Origin: Gordonia insulae
GTDB taxonomy: Bacteria; Actinomycetota; Actinomycetes; Mycobacteriales; Mycobacteriaceae
Direction of reading: 5' to 3'
Assembly: GCF_003855095.1 (NCBI RefSeq)
Contig: NZ_CP033972.1
Coordinates: 3,472,001-3,536,000, forward strand
Length of the DNA stretch: 64,000 nucleotides
In this document: piece after piece, positions 53,034 through 62,152 of the stretch
Layout of the letters: every line of letters starts with the position of its first letter
Position numbering within the stretch: position 1 is the stretch's first letter
The notes under the pieces: model-generated
Seen by the model: the letters and a program-made list of their open reading frames with translations, nothing else
Told to the model about the DNA's origin: nothing
The model's database searches: none
Program-made: the position numbers and the translations under genes

Positions 53034-54500
53034 TCAGGCCGCTTGCTCGGCGTCCTGCGTGACGTATCTGCGCTGCAGCGTCGCCCCGAGGCGCTCGGGC
53101 CTCAGGAAGGCGATGCACAGGGCGCCGCCGATCAACAGCACGATGCCGGTGATCGTGAAGGCCTGGTGCACACCGTCCGCCATGTGCTGCGACATCTCCG
53201 CACTCGGTGTGACGCCCTTCGGCGGCGAGATGTAGCCGGCCCGGGACATCAGCCAGCCCACCAGGATCGGCGAGATGACCGCGCCGAGCGAGGTGATACC
53301 GCCGAGGGTGGCCATCATGATCGGCCGCTGACGGGCACCGACGGCGTAGCCGATGGCCGATGCCGTCATCGGATAGGCCAGACTGCATCCGCCGGCGATG
53401 CAGAGCAGGGCCACCGCGACCACCCCCGACGTCGCCTGGATGGCGATGAAACTGAGTCCGGCCACCACTGCGGCACAGCCGAACGGCACGGCGATCGCCA
53501 CATGGGCGGTCCGGCCACGCCGCAGCTGCCGATGGCCCACGACTCCGAGTCCGAGCAGCACCAACGCCCCGACGATCCACGGCAGGGTGGTCACCACCCC
53601 GACCTGAGGAAGCGACAGCCCGACGACGGTGCCGAGGTATTGCGGTAGCCAGGTCGTCAGGAAGCCCTGCACCCAGAAGTTGGATGCGCCACCGATCACC
53701 GCGGACAGGAAGGCGATGCTGAGCAATGCGCGCCAGATGGCCACCGGCTTTTGCTCGTCGACGGCGGAGGTCTCGACCTCGTTCGCGGCAGCCGCATCCG
53801 TCGTGGCCTCGTCGCCACGCGCGGGTGTGCTCGACGCACCGTCGGTGCGTGTGCCGGCCCGGTGCGGGCCGTCGGCACCGAGGAGGAACCAGGCCAGCGT
53901 CCACACGAGGCCGACGATGCCGAGGACGCCGAATGCCCATCGCCAGCCCCACGCGGCGATGACCCACGCGAGCACCGGCGCCGCGATGACCGGGCCGAGC
54001 GTCGATCCCATGGCCACGAGATTGGACGGGAACGCACGTCGCAGGGGCGGGAACCAGGTCTGCGCCGACGTCAACGACATGGCGGTCGCCGGTCCCTCCG
54101 CACCGCCCAGGACGATGCGGGTGATCAGCAGGATCGCGGCTCCGCCGCCGAGCAGCATCGGGAATTGCAGGACCGCCCAGACGATTCCCATCGTGAAGAG
54201 AATCCATTTGACCGAGAACTTCGACGCGAGGAAGCCGGTGATCACCGACACGATCGCGTAGAGGAAGAAGAACGAGCTACCGATGAAGCCGAACTCGACT
54301 GCGGTCAAACCGAGTTCGGGCATGGCATCCGTCGAGACGAGTCCGAGTACCGCCTTGTCGGCGAAGGCGATGATCTGGAAGAGGACCAGCAGTCCGGTGA
54401 CGAGCCATGCCCGGCCCGATACTCGTCCGAGGTCGAGTCTCGGTCGGTCGGCGTGCCGATCGACCGGTGCGGTCGTGGTCGCGGTTACTTTGGTGGCCAT
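53034..54500 (-). CDS. MFS transporter of the iac cluster (ACS-like)
   Basis: A 488-residue transporter with about 12 helices. Motifs GFLASKFSVKWILFTMG after helix 2, GGAEGPATAMSLTSAQTWFPPLRRAFPSNLVAMGSTLGPVIAAP and a long charged central loop (residues about 235-275) fit the anion:cation symporter family. Its position between iacG-like and iacH-like genes suggests uptake of indole-3-acetate. Its translation start is preceded by two tandem copies of a ribosome-site-bearing 14-mer. Confidence 0.82.
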   Translation of the reverse strand: MATKVTATTTAPVDRHADRPRLDLGRVSGRAWLVTGLLVLFQIIAFADKAVLGLVSTDAMPELGLTAVEFGFIGSSFFFLYAIVSVITGFLASKFSVKWILFTMGIVWAVLQFPMLLGGGAAILLITRIVLGGAEGPATAMSLTSAQTWFPPLRRAFPSNLVAMGSTLGPVIAAPVLAWVIAAWGWRWAFGVLGIVGLVWTLAWFLLGADGPHRAGTRTDGASSTPARGDEATTDAAAANEVETSAVDEQKPVAIWRALLSIAFLSAVIGGASNFWVQGFLTTWLPQYLGTVVGLSLPQVGVVTTLPWIVGALVLLGLGVVGHRQLRRGRTAHVAIAVPFGCAAVVAGLSFIAIQATSGVVAVALLCIAGGCSLAYPMTASAIGYAVGARQRPIMMATLGGITSLGAVISPILVGWLMSRAGYISPPKGVTPSAEMSQHMADGVHQAFTITGIVLLIGGALCIAFLRPERLGATLQRRYVTQDAEQAA

Positions 54501-54528
54501 CGTCTTTCCTTCGCCGTCTTTCCTTCGC
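54501..54528 (-). repeat. 14-bp tandem duplication carrying a duplicated ribosome-binding site
   Basis: CGTCTTTCCTTCGC occurs twice head-to-tail, directly upstream of the MFS ATG. On the minus strand each copy contains GAAGGAAAG, so two Shine-Dalgarno sequences precede one start; the proximal copy is in the normal position. Confidence 0.85.
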
Positions 54529-54682
54529 CGGGCGGCTTGGGGGATCTGCTGGTGGACCGGGTCGGGGGACCTGGTGGTGCGAAACTATGTCGCGATGTCC
54601 CTACGGCGGTAGGAGGGAAATCTTTACTGTTGTCGGCGCAGCCCGCGGGGCACACTGGTACTCACCGGAAGAAGGAGGAACG

Positions 54683-55978
54683 GTGAGCTCGGCCTACGTG
54701 ACCCAGCCCGTCAGCGACCAGGCGACCGCAGTGCACGAGAGTGTGGTGTCCGCGGAGACCCTCGTCGCGCAGGTGCGCGACGAGATCGTCCGCGCGGAAC
54801 CCGAACTGTCGGCCTGGGTCGAACTCTCGACAACCTACCTCGACGACGCACGCTCGGAGGACATGACGCCGGGGCGACGCCCGCTCCGCGGGGTCTCCGT
54901 CGGCGTCAAGGACCTGATCGATGTCGCCGGATTGCCCACCCGCGCAGGCACCACCGTGACCTCGGCTCTGCCGGCCACCACGGATGCGGCGTGTGTCCGA
55001 CGACTGCGCGAACTCGGCGCCGTCGTCCAGGGCAAGACGGTGACCACCGAGTTCGGCTACTTCTTCCCCGGCCCGACCCGTAATCCCTTCCACCCGGGAC
55101 ACACCCCGGGCGGCTCGTCGAGCGGATCGGCCGCCGCGGTGGGGGCGGGCGTGATCCCCCTTGCCCTGGGAACCCAGACCGCGGGCTCGTTGACACGACC
55201 CGCGTCGTACTGCGGTGCCGCCGGGATGGTGCTGGCGCAGGGGACGACGAGCCTCGACGGTGTCACCGGCCTCAGTCCCTCACTGGACTCCCTCGGCCTG
55301 CTGACCCGCACGGTCGCCGACCTCGAATACGCCTATACGGCGTTCACCGGACGCGCCCCGCGCACTCTCGGGCGGGCCGTGGTCGGCACGGCCCTGCGAT
55401 GGCACGGCAGCGATCTGCACGCCATCGATCCGGCCATGACAGAACTCCTCGCCGCGCTCCCCGGGATCCTGGCCACGGCAGGTGTCGACTGCGCAGACCT
55501 CGAATGGGACGACCACGTCCAGACCCTCGCCGACGATCACCTCACCGTCATGGGCCACGAGGCCGCCGCGACCCTGGCCGACACCGTCGACGCCCACGGC
55601 GAGGACCTGAGTCCCCAGCTGCTGTCGCTGGTGCGCACCGGACACACCGTGGCCGCCGACGATCACCGCGCGGCACTGATCCGTCGCGATCGGTCGCGGG
55701 AGTTGCTGGCGGAGATCCTCGGGCCGACCACCGTCGTCGTCGGTCCGGCCGCACCCGGCCCGGCACCGAAAGGACTCGATGCCACCGGTTCTCCCGTGCT
55801 CAGCCGACCGTGGCAGCTGCTGGGCTGTCCCGTCGTGGTGGTGCCCGGTGCCCGCACCGCCGACGGTCTGCCCCTGGGCCTGCAGGTCATCGGATTGCCC
55901 GGGAGTGAGTCGCACCTCTTCGAGGTGGCGACCGCCCTCGAGCCGTTGTTGCGCGCCCGACCGGATCAGTCAGCCTGA
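54683..55978 (+). CDS. iacH: IacH-like amidase-signature hydrolase
   Basis: A 431-residue amidase; GTG with GAAGGAGGAACG upstream, the longer frame being unsupported. The catalytic triad segments are GVSVGVKDLIDVAG (Lys) and HTPGGSSSGSAAAVGAGVIPLALGTQTAGSLTRPASYCG (cis-Ser and Ser). IacH in iac clusters is an amidase-family protein acting on an oxidised indole-acetate product. It is divergent from the MFS gene and heads a three-gene operon with a small unknown protein and the response regulator. Confidence 0.78.
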   Translation: MSSAYVTQPVSDQATAVHESVVSAETLVAQVRDEIVRAEPELSAWVELSTTYLDDARSEDMTPGRRPLRGVSVGVKDLIDVAGLPTRAGTTVTSALPATTDAACVRRLRELGAVVQGKTVTTEFGYFFPGPTRNPFHPGHTPGGSSSGSAAAVGAGVIPLALGTQTAGSLTRPASYCGAAGMVLAQGTTSLDGVTGLSPSLDSLGLLTRTVADLEYAYTAFTGRAPRTLGRAVVGTALRWHGSDLHAIDPAMTELLAALPGILATAGVDCADLEWDDHVQTLADDHLTVMGHEAAATLADTVDAHGEDLSPQLLSLVRTGHTVAADDHRAALIRRDRSRELLAEILGPTTVVVGPAAPGPAPKGLDATGSPVLSRPWQLLGCPVVVVPGARTADGLPLGLQVIGLPGSESHLFEVATALEPLLRARPDQSA

Positions 55979-55986
55979 GCTACCGG

Positions 55987-56328
55987 ATGTCCCGAGAGAA
56001 GTCGACCAACATGGCCATCAAACCCCGCCCCGTCACCCACCACCGCATGTTCCTCACCTGCTACGAGGACACGTTCAACTACGGCTGGCATCACGTCGAC
56101 CTGTTCGTCCACGACGAACTCGGACGCGAGGTGAACTGGGTGCACTGGACCGTCGAGGCCGACGGTCCCGAAGCCGCCGACGAATCGGTCCGCAGCGAGG
56201 AACCGTGGTTGCAGCGCACGTCGCCGTGGGAGCATCGGGTGAGTGCGGTCGGCATGAACTACTGGACGGCCGATGCGTCCTGGGACGACGACGAGTCAGA
56301 CCGGGACCGGCCCGGATACGAGGACTGA
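55987..56328 (+). CDS. small protein of unknown function in the iac operon
   Basis: Up to 113 residues (ATG; a second ATG eight codons in gives MAIKPRPVTHH). It has no signal or membrane segment. Trp/Tyr/His-rich: CYEDTFNYGWHHVDLFVHDELGREVNWVHWTVEA and an acidic tail DDDESDRD. I do not recognise it. Its stop overlaps the response regulator start (TGATG) and it follows the amidase by 8 bases, so it is translated within the operon. Confidence 0.65.
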   Translation: MSREKSTNMAIKPRPVTHHRMFLTCYEDTFNYGWHHVDLFVHDELGREVNWVHWTVEADGPEAADESVRSEEPWLQRTSPWEHRVSAVGMNYWTADASWDDDESDRDRPGYED

Positions 56329-56981
56329 TGGCGGAAGCAGCGGGTGAGGCGGCGTCGTCGACGACCGTGTATGTCGTCGACGATGATCCTGCGCTGTGTG
56401 AATCGGTCGACTGGCTACTCGGCAGCATCGGGATCTCACCACACATCTGCCACAGCGCCGACGAGTTCCTCGACGCGTATGACGGCGGCCATCCGGCCTG
56501 CATCATTCTCGACGTCCGCATGCCCCGGATGAGCGGGCCGCGCCTGCAGGAGAAGCTGAACGAGTTCGCTCCGCACGTGGCGATCATCTTCGTGTCCGCA
56601 CACGGCGACATCCGGATGTCGGTGTCGACCCTGCAGGCCGGCGCATTGGACTTCCTCGAGAAGCCCTACGACCCCCAACGACTGCTCGACGCCGTCCAGG
56701 CCGGCATGGACAAGGCCACCGAACGTTTCCACACCTTCGCGCAGCGACGATCCATCGAGGCCAAGGTGGCGTTGTTGACGCCGCGTGAACGCGACATCCT
56801 CGCTCTCGTGGTGGAGGGTCTGCCCAGCCAGAACATCGCCCGCCGGCTGCAGATGAGTGTGAAGACCGTCGACGTCCATCGTGCGCGGATCAAGAGCAAG
56901 ACCGACGCCGACAGCATCAGCACGCTTGTCCGCGACATCCTGAGATTCGATGTGGCGGTGCCGACGGACGCCGCCTCCTGA
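56328..56981 (+). CDS. FixJ/NarL-type response regulator
   Basis: A 217-residue two-domain regulator. Receiver: acidic pair in VYVVDDDPA, phosphoacceptor Asp62 in IILDVRMPRMSGP, switch Ser/Lys in FVSAHGD and LEKPYD. A LuxR-type HTH follows (LTPRERDILALVVEGLPSQNIARRLQMSVKTVDVHRARIKSK). Its likely kinase is the PAS-PAS histidine kinase at the far end of the cluster. It probably activates the iac operons in response to indole-3-acetate or a relative. Confidence 0.9.
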   Translation: MAEAAGEAASSTTVYVVDDDPALCESVDWLLGSIGISPHICHSADEFLDAYDGGHPACIILDVRMPRMSGPRLQEKLNEFAPHVAIIFVSAHGDIRMSVSTLQAGALDFLEKPYDPQRLLDAVQAGMDKATERFHTFAQRRSIEAKVALLTPRERDILALVVEGLPSQNIARRLQMSVKTVDVHRARIKSKTDADSISTLVRDILRFDVAVPTDAAS

Positions 56982-56991
56982 CCTCGACGGT

Positions 56992-57942
56992 TCAGTAGTA
57001 GTCGAGCACGATGCGGGAGCCCCTCGCACGCGAGACGCAGACCGCGATGACCTCTCCGGATTCCCGTTCCGCCTTGGTCAGCACGTTGTCGCGATGCTCG
57101 GGGTCGCCGTCGAGGATCTGCATGATGCAGGTGCCGCAGATACCCTCCTGGCACGAGGTGTCGACGTCACATCCGTTCTCCTCCAGCACTTCCACGATGC
57201 TCTTGTCCGCTGGGACCCGATAGCTCTCGCCCTCCAGTTCCACCTCGAACGCCGTGTTGCTGTCTGCCGATGGCTGCTCGGTGGCATGGAAGTTCTCGAA
57301 GTGGACCGCCTCGGCGGGTACGAAACGCTCCGCCAGTGCGACGACCTTCGTCATGAAACCGTCCGGGCCACAGACATACACGTGGGTACCCTCGCCCGCC
57401 TGCGACAGGGCGGAGGCCAGCAGGGCCTCCTGCCCGTCACGGGGGACACCGAGGTGTGCATGCAACTTCTCCGGGCAGCGGTCACGCAGCAAGGGCAGGA
57501 ACGCCGCATCCTCCTCGGTCCGCGAGAAGTAGTGCAGTTCGAAGCTGATGCCCTGCACATCCATGTACCGCGCCATGCTGAGCATCGGTGTGATCCCGAT
57601 GCCCGCCGCCACCAGCACGTGGTGAGTGGCATCGGAGCCGATCTCCAGGAGGTTGCGGGGTTCGCTGATCTTGAGGGTGTCGCCGACCTTCACCTCGTGC
57701 AACGCCACCGAGCCGCCACGCGAGTTGGCCTCGCGCTTGACGGCCACCGCAAACGACTCACGTCCGTCGGGACGGCTGCACAACGAGTACTGCCGTGTGA
57801 TGGCGGTGGGTCCCACGACGTCGATGTGGGCGCCCGGCGAGTACGAACCGATGGGTGTGCCATCGGATTTGGACAGATAGAAGGTCTTGACCGTCGGCGT
57901 CTCCTGGACGACGTCCGAGACGATCACATCGATGAGCGACAT
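56992..57942 (-). CDS. iacF: IacF-like dioxygenase reductase (FMN/FAD, NAD, [2Fe-2S])
   Basis: A 316-residue class IA oxygenase reductase; ATG after CAGGAGAA. Flavin-binding ITRQYSLCSRP, NAD-binding HVLVAAGIGITPMLSMARYM and YVCGPDGFMTKV, then a C-terminal plant-type [2Fe-2S] domain with DTSCQEGICGTCIMQILDG and a final Cys in AVCVSRA. It delivers electrons to the Rieske oxygenase encoded three genes upstream. Last gene of the minus-strand iacABCDEF-like operon. Confidence 0.87.
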   Translation of the reverse strand: MSLIDVIVSDVVQETPTVKTFYLSKSDGTPIGSYSPGAHIDVVGPTAITRQYSLCSRPDGRESFAVAVKREANSRGGSVALHEVKVGDTLKISEPRNLLEIGSDATHHVLVAAGIGITPMLSMARYMDVQGISFELHYFSRTEEDAAFLPLLRDRCPEKLHAHLGVPRDGQEALLASALSQAGEGTHVYVCGPDGFMTKVVALAERFVPAEAVHFENFHATEQPSADSNTAFEVELEGESYRVPADKSIVEVLEENGCDVDTSCQEGICGTCIMQILDGDPEHRDNVLTKAERESGEVIAVCVSRARGSRIVLDYY

Positions 57943-57971
57943 GGATGATTCTCCTGGTACAGCGGGTTGGG

Positions 57972-58733
57972 TCAGCGAACGTAGAGTCCGCCGTTGACGT
58001 CCCAGCACGCGCCGGTGACGAAGTAGGCATCGTCCTTGGTGAGCAGGCCGACCATGTCGGCGATGAACGACGGGCTGCCGAGCCGACCGACCGGGATGCC
58101 GGCGATCACCGCATCGAGTCGATCGGGCGGAACGGTCGCCTTCACCACCGGAAGGTCGTGCGGCCCCGGGGCGATCGCGTTCACCGTCACCCCACTGCCC
58201 GCGAGTTCACGGGCGAATATCTTGGTCGCGGTGAGGATCGCACCCTTGGAGGTGGCGTAGTGGGCGCCGGTGGCGGTGCCACCGTTCTGGCCGGCCAGCG
58301 ATGCCATGTTGACGATACGACCGTAGCCACGTCCGGCCATCGCGCCACCGAAGACCTGACAGCCGAAGAAGATGCTGTTGACATTGGTGTTGAGCACCTG
58401 CGTGAACTCGTCCTCGGCCAGCGTCATGAGATCGGCGGCCTGGGTGCGGGCGGCGTTGTTCACCATGATCGTCGGTGTCCCCCAGAGGGTTCGGCACTCG
58501 TCGAGCGCACGCTCGAAGTTCTCCTTGTGCCCGACGTCGAGGGGGATCGCGCGCGCCGTGGAGCCGTCGGCCGAGAGTTCGTCGGCGACCACGGCTGCGG
58601 CCTCGACGTCGATGTCGGTGAGCAGGACGCGGTGTCCGTCGGCATGCAGACGCCGGGCGATGTGAGCGCCCATCCCGCCGGCCGCCCCGGTGACAACGGC
58701 GATACCGGAAGTCGTATCTGGTGCTGTGGTCAT
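57972..58733 (-). CDS. iacE: IacE-like SDR
   Basis: A 253-residue SDR; ATG of MTTAPDTTSGIAVVTGAAGG. Motifs: GAAGGMGAHIARR, NNAARTQAADLM, NMASLAG with catalytic Ser, YATSKGAI (YxxxK) and GPHDLPVVKATV. DIDVEAAAVV after strand 2 suggests NAD. In iac clusters IacE oxidises/reduces a hydroxylated indole-acetate intermediate. It overlaps no gene; the beta-subunit stop lies about 12 bases upstream. Confidence 0.82.
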   Translation of the reverse strand: MTTAPDTTSGIAVVTGAAGGMGAHIARRLHADGHRVLLTDIDVEAAAVVADELSADGSTARAIPLDVGHKENFERALDECRTLWGTPTIMVNNAARTQAADLMTLAEDEFTQVLNTNVNSIFFGCQVFGGAMAGRGYGRIVNMASLAGQNGGTATGAHYATSKGAILTATKIFARELAGSGVTVNAIAPGPHDLPVVKATVPPDRLDAVIAGIPVGRLGSPSFIADMVGLLTKDDAYFVTGACWDVNGGLYVR

Positions 58734-58744
58734 GGAACCCGTCC

Positions 58745-59239
58745 TCACAGAAGGTATCCGGACGCGCTGACCGCGTCCTCGCTGTCGATCAGGCGGGCCA
58801 CCTTCAGCGCGATCTTGTCGCCGTCGTCGGACAGCGCGATCCGATGCGTCATCTCGGCACCGATGGTGGAGAACGCATCCCGCTTGAAGGCGTTGAGGAT
58901 CTGCGCGGACCGCAGGATCACCGCGTCGTCGTCGACCTCTTCGACGGTGAACCGCGAGACGATCCGCACGGTACGCGCGGCGGCGACAGCCGACGGCGCG
59001 TAGCCCTGCATCATCCGCTGGACACGCAGACTCCGCATGCGCTTGTCGTCGTAGACCATGTTGAGCGACGACGCGAAGTCGTCGGTGTCCGGGTCGATCG
59101 GGATCACATACATCGCGTCGTCGGTGTACATCGACTCCCAGGCCACGTAGTCCTTTGCGTCGAGGACGGCCGCCTCTTGCCAGACCAGCTGGATGGCCCG
59201 CAGGACGCGAGTGTCGGTGAAGGTGAGTACGTCAGACAT
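58745..59239 (-). CDS. iacD: IacD-like aromatic-ring dioxygenase small subunit
   Basis: A 164-residue NTF2-fold beta subunit. LDAKDYVAWESMYTDDAMYVIPIDPDTDDF and RTVRIVSRFTVEEVDDDAVILRSAQILNAFKRD are characteristic of Rieske dioxygenase small subunits. Its start overlaps the alpha subunit stop by 8 bases, consistent with stoichiometric synthesis of an alpha3beta3 enzyme. Confidence 0.88.
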   Translation of the reverse strand: MSDVLTFTDTRVLRAIQLVWQEAAVLDAKDYVAWESMYTDDAMYVIPIDPDTDDFASSLNMVYDDKRMRSLRVQRMMQGYAPSAVAAARTVRIVSRFTVEEVDDDAVILRSAQILNAFKRDAFSTIGAEMTHRIALSDDGDKIALKVARLIDSEDAVSASGYLL

Positions 59240-60509
59240 CGCTCATCATCCTCTTCCACATGTCGTAGGACTCCCGCATGCCCGTCTCGTCGGTGACATG
59301 CGATGTCGGCCAACCCTCTTCGGTCGTGTATTCGCGGTTCTGCCCGCGGTTCACCAGGATCGGCATGTTCGGATTGCCGCCGGCGCCGATCTGCACGCGG
59401 TCCCAGCCCTCGGCATCGTCGGGGCTACCGAAGCCGAACGGTCCCTGGAAATGCTCGTGGATACGCAGGCGTTCCCGGTTGATGCTCTCCGGGCCACCGT
59501 CCATACCGATCGCCATGTGCCACACCTCGGTCACGTCCACGCTGATCGGGACGAGGACGCGGAAGAACGACGACGACATCGCGATGTTCGGGAACATGTT
59601 GAGGTTGAACCCACAGCCGTGCATGGACCGCATGTACCGGCGGATGCGTTCGGGGCTCTCGCCCGCCTGCTCGAGTTCGTCGACCAGATGCTGGAAGCGC
59701 GGCTGGATCTCTTCGTCACCGTTGTCGACGTCGAGGTCGGCGTGCGCCGCCGCCATGATCGCGACGCTGTGTCCGTTGCCCAGCGCATGGGTCTCGGCGG
59801 CCGGATCGTCCATGAACGACATCATGTTCGCGGTCTCGGCATCCACCGAGGCCATCCACGACTTGTGGACCATGGGGAAGTGATAACCGTCGGTGGTGTT
59901 CTCCAGCTGGATCTTCCAGTTGCCCTTGAAGCGGAACTTGTGCGCACCCAGCACCTTGGTGGGGAATCCGTTGGACTGCTTCAGGAAACGCTCCATCCAG
60001 ATCTTCGCATCGCCGAGGAACTCCTCCAGCGGTTCGATGTCCTGGTCGAACGTCGCCCAGATCATGCCCAGGTAGCTCTCCGTGCGCAGCTTCTGCAGGG
60101 GGAAGTCGTTCTTGTCGACGACGCCCTCGTACCCGTCCGGGTACGGGATGCCGCGCAGTCGGCCGTCCAGGGTGTACGACCAGTTGTGATACGGGCAGGT
60201 GAATCCGTTGGCCTTGCCGCTGCGCTGATCGCACACCGTCGCACCGCGGTGGCGGCACCGGTTGAGCAGGGTGTTGAAGTTGCCCTTGCGATCCCGGGTC
60301 ACGATGACCGGCTGATCACCGACCTGGGTCGTCTTGAAGGATCCGGCCTCGGGGATCTCGCTCTCGTGCGCGACCCACACCCAGGTCCGGTAGAAGATCT
60401 TCTTCATCTCCTCGTCGAAGATCTCCGGATCGGTGTAGAGCGCTCCGGCGACGCGGTCGTTCTCGGCCAGGTCGGAGAATCCGCGGGTCGGCCTCTCAAT
60501 GGTGGTCAT
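59232..60509 (-). CDS. iacC: IacC-like Rieske aromatic-ring dioxygenase large subunit
   Basis: A 425-residue alpha subunit. Rieske ligands: CRHRGATVC and TCPYHNWSYTLDGRL (CxH and CxxH). The mononuclear iron site contains DGYHFPMVHKSW (two His), preceded by ENTT. NLNMFPNIAMSSSFFRVL is in the substrate pocket region. In iac catabolism IacC/D oxygenates an oxidised indole-acetate intermediate on the way to catechol. Fed by the IacF-like reductase. Confidence 0.9.
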   Translation of the reverse strand: MTTIERPTRGFSDLAENDRVAGALYTDPEIFDEEMKKIFYRTWVWVAHESEIPEAGSFKTTQVGDQPVIVTRDRKGNFNTLLNRCRHRGATVCDQRSGKANGFTCPYHNWSYTLDGRLRGIPYPDGYEGVVDKNDFPLQKLRTESYLGMIWATFDQDIEPLEEFLGDAKIWMERFLKQSNGFPTKVLGAHKFRFKGNWKIQLENTTDGYHFPMVHKSWMASVDAETANMMSFMDDPAAETHALGNGHSVAIMAAAHADLDVDNGDEEIQPRFQHLVDELEQAGESPERIRRYMRSMHGCGFNLNMFPNIAMSSSFFRVLVPISVDVTEVWHMAIGMDGGPESINRERLRIHEHFQGPFGFGSPDDAEGWDRVQIGAGGNPNMPILVNRGQNREYTTEEGWPTSHVTDETGMRESYDMWKRMMSDV

Positions 60510-60563
60510 CGGTGTCCTTCACTGTCTTCGCCATCAGGTGTGCGGCGCTGGGAAATCGGTTGG

Positions 60564-60920
60564 TCAGACGTCGTCGCGGATCGTGAGTTCGCGACCCATC
60601 CGGGCTTCGATCTTGAAGTACTTCCAGAGCGCGAACTCGCCGACCATGGTGGTACGCAACAGGTTGCACGCGTCTTTGACGGTCGGCTGGTCGCGCACGT
60701 CGGCCAACACATAGAAGGTCCACGGCCATCCGTCGGACGGGCCGACCATGTGCGCGTCGTCGTCGAAGGTGCCGATGATGTCGACCCCGTCCATGTTCTT
60801 CAGCGCGGACAGGAATCGCACGGTGGCGTCCCAGACCGGGCCGATATCGGCCTTGGGGAGGTCGAAGAAGTTCTGGTTGTTGCCGACACAGAACAGCGTG
60901 CGCAGGGGCGCGGCGGCCAT
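60564..60920 (-). CDS. iacB: IacB-like small protein
   Basis: A 118-residue soluble protein; ATG of MAAAPLRTLFCVGN after GGAGTATTTC. The sequence has NFFDLPKADIGPVWDATVRFLSALKNMDGVDIIGTFDDDAHMVGPSDGWPWTFYVLADVRDQPTVKDACNLL. No catalytic motif is clear; the compact ferredoxin-like (muconolactone-isomerase-like) pattern is possible. A small protein of unknown exact role, IacB, occupies the same place between iacA and iacC in known clusters, which is the main basis of the name. Confidence 0.65.
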   Translation of the reverse strand: MAAAPLRTLFCVGNNQNFFDLPKADIGPVWDATVRFLSALKNMDGVDIIGTFDDDAHMVGPSDGWPWTFYVLADVRDQPTVKDACNLLRTTMVGEFALWKYFKIEARMGRELTIRDDV

Positions 60921-60979
60921 GAAATACTCCTGGATCGTCGATGATTGCGGGCTGGTAGGACGCGGACGCGTCCTAGCGG

Positions 60980-62152
60980 TCAGGGGAAGCTGGGGATGCC
61001 GGCATCGAGGCCGAGCATGAGTGCGCCCGCGGCCTCGTAGGTGTTGGTCTGCAGCATCGCGTGCTGCGCCGGCACGAGCGCATCCTGCAGATAGCGCTGG
61101 AGCGGGTGTGTCTCGTAGATCGCGCCGGTGCCGGCGAGGTCGAAGGCCTGCAACACGACTCGACGTCCTGTGTGCGCGGCATGGGTCGCACTCAGACGCA
61201 GCATCGCCTTGTCGTCGGTCGAGATATGCTTGTCGGCAATCGCTTTGGCCCACACCGCTTCGGTGGACTCGTAGAAGAATGCGCGCGCGGAGCGCAGCTC
61301 GGCTTCGGCGACGGCGAGCCCGGACTTGTAGGCCGGGCGGTTGCCCTTGCTGGCGCCGCCGGTGATCGAGGTGCGGGCCGCCCCGACCTCGAGGGCGTAG
61401 TCCAGAGCACCGCGGGCCGCGCCGAGGGTGACCACCGCAAGGACCTGCGCGGCATAAGCGAGAGCGGGATAGCGGGTCAGCGGCTCGTCGATCAGTGGTG
61501 TGCCGCCGCGGACGAAGGTCATCTCCTCGGGAACGAAGAGCCGGTCGGCGCGCACGGCGTGGGATCCGGTTGCCTTCATCCCGGCGACATCCCAATTGTC
61601 GACGATCTCGACGTCGGCCGGATCGACGAGCGCGGTCAAGGGCTTGCCCTCGGTCTGCGGTCCGCCCGAGAGCCCGATGCCGATGATGTCGGCGCCGCGG
61701 CAACCGCTCGCGAACTGCCACACGCCCGAGCAGAGGTATCCACCGTCGACCTTCTCGGCCTCCTGCATCGGGAACAGTCCGCCCGCGTAGGCGATATCCG
61801 GTCCGTCGGCGTAGATCTTCTTCTGGGTGGCCACGGGCAGGGGCGCGAAGTAGACCAGGGACGATCCGAAACTCGACACCCACCCGGTGGCCGGGTCGAC
61901 CGCGGAGATGCTCTCCACCTTCGACATGAAGTCGGCCGGCGCCATCGGCTCACCACCGAACTCGGTCGGCGTCGACGCCCGGTACATGCCGGCACGCTTC
62001 AACAGGCCGATGAAGTCCCGGGGGACGTACCGCTGCGCATTGAACTCGTCCCGGCGATCCCGGAGCACGTCGAGCGCGTGATCGAATGCGGCGTCACGTG
62101 CGGCGCCGGCTGGTTCCGCCACCACCCGTTCGGTCAGGCTCTCCGTGGTCAT
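60980..62152 (-). CDS. iacA: IacA-like flavin-dependent indole-3-acetate monooxygenase (ACAD fold)
   Basis: A 390-residue acyl-CoA-dehydrogenase-fold monooxygenase. RDFIGLLKRAGMYRASTPTEFGGE, ISAVDPATGWVSSFGSS, GGYLCSGVWQFASGCRGADI and NWDVAGMKATGSHAV follow the DszC/HpaB-like group-D monooxygenase pattern rather than true FadEs, since the acyl-CoA catalytic Glu motif is absent. IacA performs the first hydroxylation of indole-3-acetate using FADH2 from IacG. It is first in the operon and divergent from the sensor kinase. Confidence 0.8.
   Translation of the reverse strand: MTTESLTERVVAEPAGAARDAAFDHALDVLRDRRDEFNAQRYVPRDFIGLLKRAGMYRASTPTEFGGEPMAPADFMSKVESISAVDPATGWVSSFGSSLVYFAPLPVATQKKIYADGPDIAYAGGLFPMQEAEKVDGGYLCSGVWQFASGCRGADIIGIGLSGGPQTEGKPLTALVDPADVEIVDNWDVAGMKATGSHAVRADRLFVPEEMTFVRGGTPLIDEPLTRYPALAYAAQVLAVVTLGAARGALDYALEVGAARTSITGGASKGNRPAYKSGLAVAEAELRSARAFFYESTEAVWAKAIADKHISTDDKAMLRLSATHAAHTGRRVVLQAFDLAGTGAIYETHPLQRYLQDALVPAQHAMLQTNTYEAAGALMLGLDAGIPSFP

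Noticed and set aside
51817..54207. 796-residue frame through the flavin reductase and MFS genes
   Set aside because: The upstream half is an out-of-frame shadow of the MFS gene; the flavin reductase starts at the ATG with AGGAG at 52989.
60980..62152. Ordinary acyl-CoA dehydrogenase
   Set aside because: It lacks the acyl-CoA catalytic motifs and sits first in an iac-like operon; a flavin monooxygenase of the same fold fits better.
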